Source: Chlorogloeopsis fritschii | GTDB lineage: Bacteria; Cyanobacteriota; Cyanobacteriia; Cyanobacteriales; Nostocaceae | NCBI RefSeq assembly: GCF_043099315.1 | Contig: NZ_CP170746.1 | Reading direction: 5' to 3' (one strand) | Length of the DNA: 64,000 nucleotides | Shown: positions 44,023 to 52,877 of the stretch, piece by piece | Layout: each line of letters opens with the position of its first letter | Position numbering within the stretch: the stretch's first letter is position 1 | Program-made: the position numbers and the translations under genes | The notes under the pieces: generated by a model | What the model was told of the DNA's origin: nothing | Databases searched by the model: none | The model's input: the letters and a program-made list of their open reading frames with translations, nothing else

Positions 44023-44943
44023 TTAAACATCATCAAAATTTACCGAATTATCTGGCTCTTCTTCTGAACTTTTTACTGGTTTGTATTCTACATAGTCAGT
44101 AGGTATGACATCGTCATCAACTCGCTCTGGTCGAGATTCTGGACTGCTCGATGGACGACGTCTTCTCGGTGGTCTTGATGTAGTATCAGCTACATCATCA
44201 CTGCGACTTTCTGGACGGAAAGAACCGTTGTTACTACGCCGAGGAGGTTTTCTTTCTTCGCTCGTTGGGCTATCCCAATCATCAACTTTTCTGCTGGAAG
44301 TACCCCAATCATCTTCAACTCTCTCAGGAGTGCGCTTTGTAGGACGCGTAGTACCACGTCTGCGCTGTCTATCTGTCAATTCTGGTCTTTCACTTACATT
44401 GCGGCGCTCTGGGCGACGGGGAGATTCTTCTTCATATAAATCTTCGCGAGAAGAACGGTTTTCTCTGCTACCTGGAATGCGCGGACGGGGCCGTTCCTCC
44501 TCATATTCGTCATCATAAGGTAGTGGATCGTATTCATAGTCCACCTGAGCCTTATAGGGAGATCTTTTTTCATATTTATAGCGATTGCTAACCTCTCGCT
44601 CATCGTCCACAATTGGTGTATTGCGCTTGGCTTGCTGAGTCGCAATTCCCCGCAGGCGAATACTTTCGACAGCAAAAAATACTGTTGAGCCAACTAAAAG
44701 CAACTGACCAAATTGTAGAATTGGGTCTAGACGCCAGCCTTGGAAAATAAGAATAAAGCCGCATAGCAAGCCGACAGCAGCAAAAAATATATCCTGATCT
44801 CGTGATAGTTCTGGACGTACAGTGCGGAGAAAATAAAGTGCTGCTCCAGCCACAGCTAGGAAAATTCCTAAAATACTGGCTGAGTTCGCTCCAAAATTTA
44901 CTTGAGCCAGAACACTCGCTGAGTTCAGCCAAAAAGTTATCAT
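44023..44943 (-). CDS. ycf66: Ycf66 family protein
   Basis: 306 residues. The first ~110 residues carry the Ycf66 domain: three or four membrane helices (SASILGIFLAVAGAALYFLR; DIFFAAVGLLCGFILIFQGWRLDPILQFGQLLLVG; TVFFAVESIRLRG). The remaining ~190 are charged and disordered, rich in Arg, Asp, Glu, Ser and Pro, as in many cyanobacterial homologs. Ycf66 is found in cyanobacteria and some plastids; a role in photosynthetic membranes is suspected but not shown. psbX lies upstream on the same strand. Confidence 0.92.
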   Translation of the reverse strand: MITFWLNSASVLAQVNFGANSASILGIFLAVAGAALYFLRTVRPELSRDQDIFFAAVGLLCGFILIFQGWRLDPILQFGQLLLVGSTVFFAVESIRLRGIATQQAKRNTPIVDDEREVSNRYKYEKRSPYKAQVDYEYDPLPYDDEYEEERPRPRIPGSRENRSSREDLYEEESPRRPERRNVSERPELTDRQRRRGTTRPTKRTPERVEDDWGTSSRKVDDWDSPTSEERKPPRRSNNGSFRPESRSDDVADTTSRPPRRRRPSSSPESRPERVDDDVIPTDYVEYKPVKSSEEEPDNSVNFDDV

Positions 44944-45019
44944 TGTTCTTTTCCCAATATCAAATCTATTGTTATCCGGTCAGAATTTAAATCTCTACTC
45001 TAACAAGACATAAATATAT

Positions 45020-45095
45020 TGTAGAGACGCGAAACTCATAGTAGCGCCGTAGCAGAGTTTGTATCCGCCCGTGCGACTGCGATCGCGTCTCTACA
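45020..45095. repeat. Palindromic element with 13-bp perfect terminal inverted repeats
   Basis: TGTAGAGACGCGA (45020-45032) and TCGCGTCTCTACA (45083-45095) are exact inverted repeats around a 50-bp centre. The TGTAGAGACGCGA end is a common repeat of Nostocales genomes. It lies between ycf66 and psbX. Confidence 0.8.
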
Positions 45096-45237
45096 TTATC
45101 ACCCAAAGTTAAAAAGCCATTATCTGCCAGTTTGGTTTGATTTACCTTCAGCACAGATAAATTGCAAAATGTCAGCAATTAAGCAATTGACTGACTCACA
45201 AGTAGTTTTGAGAGTCAAATTGACTCCCACTAGATAA

Positions 45238-45357
45238 TTAAGAACGCTGAATTTTATCTCTTTGGCTAATCAAAATCAATCCCACAGTAGCAGGGATAAC
45301 GACAATTACAGTACCCCAAACAAGGCTCCAAAGAAAATTTGCTAAAGAAGGCGTCAT
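45238..45357 (-). CDS. psbX: Photosystem II reaction centre protein PsbX
   Basis: A 39-codon gene. The product starts MTPSLANFLWSLVWGTVIVV and continues IPATVGLILISQRDKIQRS: a short N-terminus, one membrane helix and a basic tail. This agrees with cyanobacterial PsbX throughout. It is a single-helix subunit near the plastoquinone exchange side of photosystem II. Start ATG is at 45355-45357 on the minus strand, stop TAA at 45238-45240. A PsbX next to Ycf66 makes sense as a photosynthetic neighbourhood. Confidence 0.93.
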   Translation of the reverse strand: MTPSLANFLWSLVWGTVIVVIPATVGLILISQRDKIQRS

Positions 45358-45738
45358 AGTTTTCAACCTTTTTTTACAGTCTTCATCTTAATTTTAATGG
45401 TCTATCACACCGTTCGAGCACAACCATACGCATCTGTACTAGTTGTTGACTCATGATGATGTGTTAGAGTCAAACCGCAATTCTGCTATTAGCATTGAAC
45501 TGATTTTACTACGGGGAATTGATTCTCCAATGAGCTTTTGGTCTCCAATTTGTGGTCACTAAACTTACTTGCTACCTTGACTCATCATATAATTGACAGC
45601 CCTTGCACCTAAGTTCTTTCATCTTTACGAGCAGGGGACAACATTTAGTTAAAATAGTATTGGAATAGCTTTACAAAGCTTAAAGATTTTCGGCTTTCCC
45701 CCTGGTTTTTCTTCACAAAGAGTGAGAAGCAACAGACA
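45358..45738. other. 381-bp spacer between psbX and the YggT gene
   Basis: Divergent promoter region. One small inverted repeat, TTGACTC/GAGTCAA at 45446-45473. No gene or RNA recognised. Confidence 0.45.
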
Positions 45739-46032
45739 ATGACTGGCGTTAACCTTACTGCTTGGATTCTCGGTCTCAGCTTGGGACTGATGACACTTTT
45801 GTTTATTTTCCGCATAGTTCTAACTTGGTATCCCCAAGCCGATTTAAATCGTTTTCCTTTGAATTTAGTCGCTTGGCCAACAGAACCATTTTTAGTACCA
45901 ATGCGAAAGTTGATACCACCTCTAGGGGGAGTAGACATTACACCCATTATTTGGGTTGGCATCTTCAGTTTAGTGAGAGAAATTCTCCTTGGGCAGCAAG
46001 GGCTATTGACTATGATGTCTAGGGTAAATTAG
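45739..46032 (+). CDS. YggT family membrane protein (YlmG/Ycf19-like)
   Basis: 97 residues with two helices (LGLSLGLMTLLFIFRIVLTWYP and DITPIIWVGIFSLVREILLG) linked by the family's conserved stretch FPLNLVAWPTEPFLVPMRKLIPPLGGVD. YggT/YlmG proteins of cyanobacteria and plastids affect nucleoid distribution and cell or plastid division. ATG 45739 is the natural start. The gene is followed by the 69-bp miniature element. Confidence 0.92.
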   Translation: MTGVNLTAWILGLSLGLMTLLFIFRIVLTWYPQADLNRFPLNLVAWPTEPFLVPMRKLIPPLGGVDITPIIWVGIFSLVREILLGQQGLLTMMSRVN

Positions 46033-46077
46033 GGATGGGTTAGTGGTTAGTCAATAGTCATTGGTCATTAGTCATTA

Positions 46078-46146
46078 GTAGGGGCGAGTTTTGTTGATTA
46101 TATGAACCGTTAAAAATGACAATTTATCTTTTAAACCCACCCGTAC
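46078..46146. repeat. 69-bp miniature inverted-repeat element, copy 1
   Basis: Ends GTAGGGGCGAGTTTTGT and AAACCCACCCGTAC are inverted repeats. The reverse complement matches 51459-51527 at 65 of 69 positions, with the same length. Both are flanked by TAGT/ACTA-like bases. The identity also runs a few bases outside (ACTAACGACT). No ORF, so a MITE-like element. Confidence 0.85.
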
Positions 46147-46217
46147 AGTCGTTAGTAGTTCTCCCCATCCCCTCTGCCGCTGAAGCTCCTCTGCCCCCTT
46201 ATCCCCTTCAAGTGCCC

Positions 46218-47561
46218 CTAGCCTTGAAGTTCCTGTACGAAATTAGTGTAGATATTACCCTGTAAAAATTGTGGGTTTTCCATAATTTTTTGATGGAATC
46301 CAATAGTGGTAGGTAGCCCTGTAATTGCACATTCCCGCAGTGCTCGTTTCATACGGGTAATAGCTGCAGAACGGTCTGGTGCCCAAACAATTAGCTTACC
46401 AATGAGAGAGTCATAATATGGAGGAATTTGATAATCAGTATAGACGTGGGAGTCAATTCTCACTCCAGGGCCTCCAGGCGGCAGATAACCACTGATCCTA
46501 CCCGGAGAAGGGCGAAAGTCATGGTCGGGATCTTCGGCGTTGATCCGGCATTCGATCGCATGACCCCTTAAGATTACTTGATCTTGAGTCAACTTTAGTC
46601 TTTCTCCTTGAGCAACGCGGATTTGCTCAACAACCAAGTCTACTCCAGTAATCATTTCGGTTACCGGATGCTCAACTTGAATCCGCGTATTCATTTCCAT
46701 AAAGTAAAAATTTCCAGATTTATCTAAGAGAAACTCAATTGTTCCTGCTCCCGTGTAGTTGATAAACTGGGTTGCTTTGACTGCTGCTTGTCCCATCTTT
46801 TCTCGCAAGTCTGAGTCAAGAGCAGGGCTGGGTGCTTCTTCTAACAGCTTTTGGTTGCGGCGCTGAATCGAGCAATCTCGCTCGCCCAAGTGGATAACGT
46901 TACCATAGTTATCCGCTAAAACTTGAAATTCTATGTGGCGGGGACGTTCGATAAATTTTTCTAAATATACCCCAGAATTACCAAATGCTGCTCCTGCTTC
47001 GCCCTGGGCTGCTTGAAAGCATTTCACAAATTCGTTTTCCGATCGCACCAAGCGCATACCCTTGCCGCCACCACCGGCTGTAGCTTTAATCATGACGGGG
47101 TAACCAATTTTTCTGGCGATCGCTAATCCTTCTTTTTCTGACTCTATCAAACCTTCACTACCCGGTACGGTTGGCACTCCTGCCTTTTGCATTGTTTCTT
47201 TAGCTGTAGATTTATCACCCATTAACCGGATTGCTTCCGGAGACGGGCCGATAAAAGCAATGTGATGATCTGCACAAATTTCTGCAAATCGGGCATTTTC
47301 TGCCAAAAAACCATAACCGGGATGGATAGCACTGGCATTACGAGTTAAGGCGGCAGCAATAATATTGGGAATATTCAAATAACTTTTACTACTGGCAGGA
47401 TCGCCAATGCAAACCGCTTCATCAGCAAGTTGGACATGGAGCGCATTACGGTCAACGGTGGAGTGTACCGCGACAGTCGCAATTCCCATTTCTTCACAAG
47501 CCCGGAGAATGCGAAGCGCGATTTCTCCCCGATTAGCAATTAATATCTTGTCAAACTTCAT
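46218..47561 (-). CDS. accC: Biotin carboxylase subunit of acetyl-CoA carboxylase
   Basis: 447 residues. FDKILIANRGEIALRILRACEEMGI, HPGYGFLAENARFAEIC, the ATP-grasp loop IKATAGGGGKGMR, HLGERDCSIQRRNQKLLEEAPSPAL, and FYFMEMNTRIQVEHPVTEMITG with IECRINAEDP are the full set for the enzyme. It carboxylates biotin on AccB in the first step of fatty acid synthesis. In most cyanobacteria the accA, B, C and D genes are scattered, and no other acc gene is visible here. Confidence 0.97.
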   Translation of the reverse strand: MKFDKILIANRGEIALRILRACEEMGIATVAVHSTVDRNALHVQLADEAVCIGDPASSKSYLNIPNIIAAALTRNASAIHPGYGFLAENARFAEICADHHIAFIGPSPEAIRLMGDKSTAKETMQKAGVPTVPGSEGLIESEKEGLAIARKIGYPVMIKATAGGGGKGMRLVRSENEFVKCFQAAQGEAGAAFGNSGVYLEKFIERPRHIEFQVLADNYGNVIHLGERDCSIQRRNQKLLEEAPSPALDSDLREKMGQAAVKATQFINYTGAGTIEFLLDKSGNFYFMEMNTRIQVEHPVTEMITGVDLVVEQIRVAQGERLKLTQDQVILRGHAIECRINAEDPDHDFRPSPGRISGYLPPGGPGVRIDSHVYTDYQIPPYYDSLIGKLIVWAPDRSAAITRMKRALRECAITGLPTTIGFHQKIMENPQFLQGNIYTNFVQELQG

Positions 47562-48057
47562 CTTCTAGCTTTCGATATCAGTTTAGTAAATTGACAATTT
47601 CTCCCGGCAATTTTGAAACAACGCTTTCGCCTGATTTCACATTATGACAGGAGATGACCAAGTCCAATCCATTGGCTTCACTGCTTTTACGGGTTTTACC
47701 AGACTACCAACACATTATGCTGGTCTTTCCCGCTCCAGAATGATTAAGGCGCACCGTGCATCAACAGTGTACCTAACTTCTGTGTTGCATCTACCGAGTT
47801 GTGGCTGTACCCCTTTTTAATATCACTTCGATGCTATTTTGCTGTCAGTAAGCGGCTTGTATCCAATTATTCGGGCAGCTTTTATCACTGTTCCTTCGCT
47901 CAGAGTTGTCTGTGTTTTCCCAAACCTGTTTCCTACCTCAAGGGCGATCATCATGTCAAAGATTTTGTGCATATGGATCGTTGATTTTTTGAAATACCTA
48001 AGTATGACTCCACTATAAATATTTTTTTGTGCTATATTTGATATTCAGCAAAACCTT
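47562..48057. other. ~500-bp spacer with a 49-codon minus-strand frame
   Basis: Between accC and tRNA-Leu. The minus strand has an open frame 47823-47972 (MHKIFDMMIALEVGNRF ... GYKPLTDSKIASK) that looks like a gene fragment, but I cannot match it. The neighbouring 47690-47800 is GC-richer than other spacers. It may be a decayed transposon end; see the findings. Confidence 0.35.
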
Positions 48058-48138
48058 GCGGATGTGGCGGAATTGGTATACGCGCACGTTTGAGGGGCGT
48101 GTGGCTTTGCCTTGCGAGTTCGAGTCTCGCCATCCGCA
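48058..48138 (+). tRNA. tRNA-Leu (anticodon GAG)
   Basis: The acceptor stem GCGGATG pairs with CATCCGC; the discriminator is A. The anticodon stem CACGT/GCGTG holds loop TTGAGGG, giving GAG, which reads CTC/CTT leucine codons. A long variable arm (TGGCTTTGCCT) and T-arm GCGAGTTCGAGTCTCGC are as expected for a class II tRNA. CCA is not encoded. Length is 81 nt. Confidence 0.95.
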
Positions 48139-48257
48139 TTTTGAAATTCACAGTCAAGAGTCAGATTTTTCCTTATTTCCCTGTATATCCCTATTTCTTG
48201 TTGGGTGCGTGGGTTTTTTATGCTTTGATAGAAATAAGTGAAGATTTGTAAAGGACA

Positions 48258-48869
48258 TTGACTGCTACTTTTACAGCGACAAACAATCTAACATTGCCCA
48301 CGGGTTGGCACCGCCTTACTCCCATCTGGCAAGGTGGGGAAGAAGTCATTCAACAAGGTTTGCCACACGCTCAACTAGCTCCGGCTTGGCAATTGCTACT
48401 TTTAGGTGATGGTTCCCCGACAAGACACTTACAATTGCTCACAAGTGAGCCAACAGAAGTGGATGTTATTGATATGTCATTGATTGGCATGGATTTGGAT
48501 GGTGCTCCTGAGTTGATCAAAGCTGTACCTGGGCCGAGACTGCGACGGCAAGTGTGGCTGCGTACTGCCTCTGGTCAAAGATTGGCGTATGCCACCTCAT
48601 GGTGGGAAGCTTCTCATGTAGATGAATATTTACAAAACCGTTCATTGCCGATTTGGGCTAGTTTAGCTCGTCTGCGTACAGAGTTATATCGAGATATCCA
48701 AGGTATTTATCACGGTTACTCGGATGGATTGGAATCTGGTTTTGCTGAAAAAGGGCCTTTTTGGGGACGCCATTACTTGTTTTGGCATCACGGACAGCCC
48801 TTGACTTTGATATATGAAGTTTTTTCACCTTATTTAACAAAATATTTGGGATCGACACAGTTGGCTTGA
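48258..48869 (+). CDS. Chorismate lyase (DUF98 family)
   Basis: 203 residues. LPTGWHRLTPIWQGGEEVI, VIDMSLIGMDLDGAPELIKAVPGPRLRRQVWLRTASGQRLAYATSWW and SLPIWASLARLRTELYRDIQGIYHG are the signature of the cyanobacterial DUF98/UbiC-like chorismate lyase that makes 4-hydroxybenzoate for plastoquinone. The start is the TTG at 48258, supported by AAAGGA a few bases before it; no ATG is near. Confidence 0.88.
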   Translation: MTATFTATNNLTLPTGWHRLTPIWQGGEEVIQQGLPHAQLAPAWQLLLLGDGSPTRHLQLLTSEPTEVDVIDMSLIGMDLDGAPELIKAVPGPRLRRQVWLRTASGQRLAYATSWWEASHVDEYLQNRSLPIWASLARLRTELYRDIQGIYHGYSDGLESGFAEKGPFWGRHYLFWHHGQPLTLIYEVFSPYLTKYLGSTQLA

Positions 48870-49588
48870 ATAGTTGACTTTTAATTCCAATCAGATTCAG
48901 AATTTGAACCGTAAAGTAACTACGGTTAGGCGATCGCTATTTTAGAGCTTCGCAGCAAAGCACTGTTGACTATCGACGTTTACTTCTTGTTGCATTTATT
49001 AACACAAGTTTGAAGTAAAAATTGCTATTAAATAAGCAAGTCTATATAGCTGTTCGAGTCAGCCTGAACATCTGGGTTGTTGCGACTGTTCATTTTGGCA
49101 TGATTGAAGTAGTAAGTTATTATACGAAAAGAGTATTATTGTATCCTGAATTTTGAATAGTTAAAGATAGTCAAGTTTTACTAAAAGTGATATGTACTAC
49201 AATTGAGTAATATTAATATTTTCTAAAGCACATCATTTTTTAAACTTGAATTAATTTAAATAGTATTTATTTTTGATGGCATAGCTACTATAACCCTGTA
49301 ATTTGGAGAAATGATAGCAAAGATGCTGATAAATAAGGCTATTTGAAGAATTTATACCATAAACTAAAAATTACTAAAATTTAGCTCAAATTTTGGATAA
49401 TTAATCACGAAATTATTTTTCGTCAGGCGTGTCATTCATAGGAAACAATGGTAGTTTATTACCGAAGTATTATTAACTTCTAGAGCTAATAATTTAATAT
49501 ATTTCACACCCTACTACAAGGGAAACTTTTTGGTTTGTTTTGGCAACAAAGCAAGTAATAAATTCGCTATGATGAGGTATTTGTTTCA
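48870..49588. other. 719-bp AT-rich spacer
   Basis: Very AT-rich from about 49000 on, with only one HIP1-type site near 48932. I see no ORF, RNA gene or strong hairpin in it. Its right end contains the promoter region of the DUF3352 gene. Confidence 0.5.
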
Positions 49589-51391
49589 ATGGCGCTGCCC
49601 GTCCTATCTGTTTCGTCGATGAAGAAGAAAAAGAAACCATCCCTGGTACTCACACTCTCATCTGCTGGGTTATTAATTGGTGGTGGTGTGGCGGCATACT
49701 GGCTGTTAAATCAGGGACAACTATTTTCCAAAAATTTACCAGTGGGTGCAAATATCATCCCTCAAGATGCTTTATTTGCGGTTTCCCTAACTACCGATCC
49801 CGTTCAATGGCAGCAATTGCGGGAGTTTGGCACAAAAGAAACTCAAGTCGAACTAGATCGATATTTAGTGCAGTTGCGCGATCGCTTTATCAATAACAAA
49901 GGTTATGACTTTCAAAAAGATATAAGTCCTTGGGTTGGCGAGCAAGTGACGATTGCAATTCTTGCCCCACAAGCAACTAAACCTGCACTCAAACCCATAG
50001 CTACGGATGGAAGTATTCCTAATCAGCAATCGTTAGTGATGGTGCTGCCCATCAAAGATCAACAAAAAGCTCAAAACATTTTGGCACAACCTCAAGCACT
50101 CAAAGGAGGAGAATGGAGTGAGCGCAGCTACGAGGGTATTGCCATCAAAGAAACTAAATCCACATTGGGAGAAAATTTATCAGCAGCAGTCATCAATGGT
50201 CGTTTTCTGGTGATTGCTGACGATTCTAAAACTATAGAACAAGCAATTCAAGCTTATAGAAATAAAACATCTCTAGCCACAAGCGCAGGTTTTGCAGATA
50301 ACTTTCCTAAAATAGCTAGCTCTCAACCTTTTGCTCAATATTATGTAAATGTGCCATCCTCTGCCAAAATCGCTGCCGCATCTGGTAACCGTCATTTACC
50401 CGCCCAAGTTTTAGCACAACTGCAAAATAACCAAGGTTTAGCAGGTACAGTTACCTTAGAGCCACAAGGAATACGTGTTAAAGGTGTTTCCTGGCTCAAT
50501 CCTAATAGTCAGCGTGTGTTGGCAGTTGAAAACAAAGCTGGGAAGATGCAAAATCGCGTGCCATCTGAAACCTTGATGATGTTTTCTGGTGGCAACTTGC
50601 AACGTTTTTGGGCAGACTACGTTTCCACATCCCAAGGAAATCCGCTCTCACCCATTGCACCAGAACAGTTGCGAGGAGGTGTAAAATCTCTTGTGAATCT
50701 CGATTTAGAACGAGATTTATTGAGTTGGATGGGCGGAGAGTTTTCTCTTTCCGTAATTCCCAATACTCCCAACAGTTCATCAGAGGATTTTCGTGCTTCT
50801 TTGCTGTTTATGGTACAAGCACGCGATCGCGATTGGGCAGAAACTTCCTTAAAACAGCTCGATGAAGTAATGAAAACTCAGTACCAATTCCAGATTCAAC
50901 AGACGACTGTCGCTGGTAAACCTATTGTTAACTGGATTGGGCCTTTAGGCACCTTAACTGCTACCCACGGTTGGTTAGATGAAGATATTGCTTTCTTGGC
51001 GCTGGGTGCTCCCATCAGCGATAGAATTATCCCAAAACCTAACAACGCACTAGCTATTAACCCTTTATTTCAAACAACAGTTCCTTTAGAAAAAAATCCT
51101 AAAAATAGCCAGTTTTTCTTAGATGTAGAACGTACCGCCAAAAATTTTCCTTTACCGACTCTGTTGCCAAATCAACAAGCATGGTTAAAAGCAACACGCT
51201 CGGTTGGTATAACAACCGCGATCGAAGATAGTCGTACTAATCGCTACGAAATTTTTCTAGGACTCAAAAAAGCTGGAAAACCAGCTTCTCTAAAGAGTTC
51301 CTCTATCAATCCCATCTCTTCTCTTACTCCTTTGCCGACTCTACCCAATGCTTCTGGCATACCCTTACGTGCAACACCACCGTCTCCCTAG
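49589..51391 (+). CDS. DUF3352 domain protein
   Basis: 600 residues. A Lys-rich start (MKKKKKP at residue 11) precedes one hydrophobic segment (LTLSSAGLLIGGGVAAYWLL), which anchors a large exported domain with the DUF3352 pattern: NIIPQDALFAVSLTTDPVQWQQLREFGT, DISPWVGEQVTIAIL, SLVMVLPIKDQQKAQNIL and RFLVIADDSKTIEQAI. Function unknown; typical for cyanobacteria. ATG 49589 or the Met at residue 10 could be the start. The Pro-rich C-terminus (ATPPSP) meets a repeat region at 51390. Confidence 0.88.
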   Translation: MALPVLSVSSMKKKKKPSLVLTLSSAGLLIGGGVAAYWLLNQGQLFSKNLPVGANIIPQDALFAVSLTTDPVQWQQLREFGTKETQVELDRYLVQLRDRFINNKGYDFQKDISPWVGEQVTIAILAPQATKPALKPIATDGSIPNQQSLVMVLPIKDQQKAQNILAQPQALKGGEWSERSYEGIAIKETKSTLGENLSAAVINGRFLVIADDSKTIEQAIQAYRNKTSLATSAGFADNFPKIASSQPFAQYYVNVPSSAKIAAASGNRHLPAQVLAQLQNNQGLAGTVTLEPQGIRVKGVSWLNPNSQRVLAVENKAGKMQNRVPSETLMMFSGGNLQRFWADYVSTSQGNPLSPIAPEQLRGGVKSLVNLDLERDLLSWMGGEFSLSVIPNTPNSSSEDFRASLLFMVQARDRDWAETSLKQLDEVMKTQYQFQIQQTTVAGKPIVNWIGPLGTLTATHGWLDEDIAFLALGAPISDRIIPKPNNALAINPLFQTTVPLEKNPKNSQFFLDVERTAKNFPLPTLLPNQQAWLKATRSVGITTAIEDSRTNRYEIFLGLKKAGKPASLKSSSINPISSLTPLPTLPNASGIPLRATPPSP

Positions 51392-51458
51392 AGAGGGCAG
51401 GGGAGCAGGGGAGCAGGGAGCAGAAGAGTACCAGGAGATAGGCAGAACACTAACGACT

Positions 51459-51527
51459 GTACGGGCGGGTTTAAAAGATAAATTGTCGTTTTTAACCGTT
51501 CATATAATCAACAAAACCCGCCCCTAC
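51459..51527. repeat. 69-bp miniature inverted-repeat element, copy 2
   Basis: Ends GTACGGGCGGGTTTAA and CAAAACCCGCCCCTAC form inverted repeats. Same length as, and 65/69 identical to, the reverse complement of 46078-46146; flanks ACTAACGACT and TAATGACTAA are also similar. Confidence 0.85.
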
Positions 51528-51618
51528 TAATGACTAACCACCAACTATTAGCCAGAAACAGATAGGATCAAAACTGTCAGAAGAAATACTTTTAGGAATC
51601 CATGGGGGAGAACATTTT

Positions 51619-52668
51619 ATGAATCTGGTTGAACTCCAGAACTCGCTAGACAATGCCTCCTTTGCTGTCCTCTTTATCACAATGCTGATTTATTGGTTTG
51701 GGGCGGCTTTTGGGAACGTGCCCTATTTACCAACTTTGGGAACGGCAGGGATGGCGATCGCTAATTTATGCATCGCAACATTACTAGGAGCGCGATGGCT
51801 AGAGGCTGGCTATTTTCCTCTCAGCAATTTGTATGAATCTCTGTTTTTCTTAGCTTGGGGAATCACAACTATCCATCTGATTGCTGAAAACAGCAGCCGC
51901 AGTCGTTTAGTAGGAGTTGTTACTGCCCCAGTTGCGATGGGCATTACCGCTTTTGCCACCCTAACATTGCCATCAGAAATGCAAGTAGCTGAACCATTAG
52001 TACCTGCATTGAAATCAAATTGGTTGATGATGCACGTCAGCGTCATGATGTTAAGTTATGCGGCTTTGATGGTAGGTTCGCTGTTGGCGATCGCTTTCCT
52101 CGTCGTCACTCGCGGGCAAGATATCCAACTCCAAGGAAGTTCTGTTGGTACTGGTGGTTATCGCAGTAATGGTTTCCGCTTGCAAAAAGCAGGTGAACTA
52201 GTTTCTCAATCCTCAACAGTGGCAGTAGAAAATAATGGCTTGGCTCGTTACGAAAGTAACACTAACGGTAAAACTGCTGTTTTGGATTTAGTTACTGCTT
52301 CCGAGCCTCAAACCGTAACATCTGGCGAACCCCTTTCACCTCAACGCCTCAGCCTTGCTGAAACCTTAGATAATATTAGCTATCGAGTCATTGGACTCGG
52401 ATTTCCTCTATTGACGATTGGTATTATTGCTGGTGCTGTTTGGGCTAACGAAGCTTGGGGTTCCTACTGGAGTTGGGATCCTAAAGAAACTTGGGCATTA
52501 ATTACTTGGTTAGTTTTTGCGGCATACCTCCACGCTCGTATTACTCGTGGTTGGCAAGGGCGTCGCCCGGCAATTTTAGCAGCTAGTGGTTTTGTTGTAG
52601 TCTGGGTTTGCTATTTAGGGGTAAATCTTTTGGGTAAGGGTTTACACTCTTATGGGTGGTTCTTTTAG
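51619..52668 (+). CDS. ccsA: Cytochrome c biogenesis protein CcsA (annotated CcsB in some databases)
   Basis: 349 residues, about eight membrane helices. The haem-handling tryptophan-rich motif is WGSYWSWDPKETWALITWL, and conserved His residues lie in LMMHVSVMM and LLGKGLHSYGWFF. It delivers haem across the thylakoid membrane for covalent attachment to c-type cytochromes such as cytochrome f, together with the ResB-like Ccs1. A hydrophilic Ser/Thr/Asn-rich loop (~170-250) separates two halves. GGGGGAGAA at 51604-51612 precedes the ATG. Its partner is not in the window. Confidence 0.93.
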   Translation: MNLVELQNSLDNASFAVLFITMLIYWFGAAFGNVPYLPTLGTAGMAIANLCIATLLGARWLEAGYFPLSNLYESLFFLAWGITTIHLIAENSSRSRLVGVVTAPVAMGITAFATLTLPSEMQVAEPLVPALKSNWLMMHVSVMMLSYAALMVGSLLAIAFLVVTRGQDIQLQGSSVGTGGYRSNGFRLQKAGELVSQSSTVAVENNGLARYESNTNGKTAVLDLVTASEPQTVTSGEPLSPQRLSLAETLDNISYRVIGLGFPLLTIGIIAGAVWANEAWGSYWSWDPKETWALITWLVFAAYLHARITRGWQGRRPAILAASGFVVVWVCYLGVNLLGKGLHSYGWFF

Positions 52669-52877
52669 GAACCTTACTCTAACCCCTCTCCCCAAGCGGC
52701 TACGGTGTACACACAAATGATGAATCAAATTCAAATCTAATATTAGTAGTGTTGTAGGTGTGTTGTCGCGTAGGGCAACGCACCATTTTAGATTCTTGTC
52801 TATGCATCATAGCCTAAACAGAGAGGGAATAACTCAGTTATGAAATCCATTTGGTTATTTAGAATTTTTAGTAAATA

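Noticed and set aside
48029..48241. 70-codon open frame over the tRNA-Leu
   Set aside because: It reads through the tRNA gene (RMWRNWYTRTFEGR...), a well-known false ORF of tRNA-Leu.
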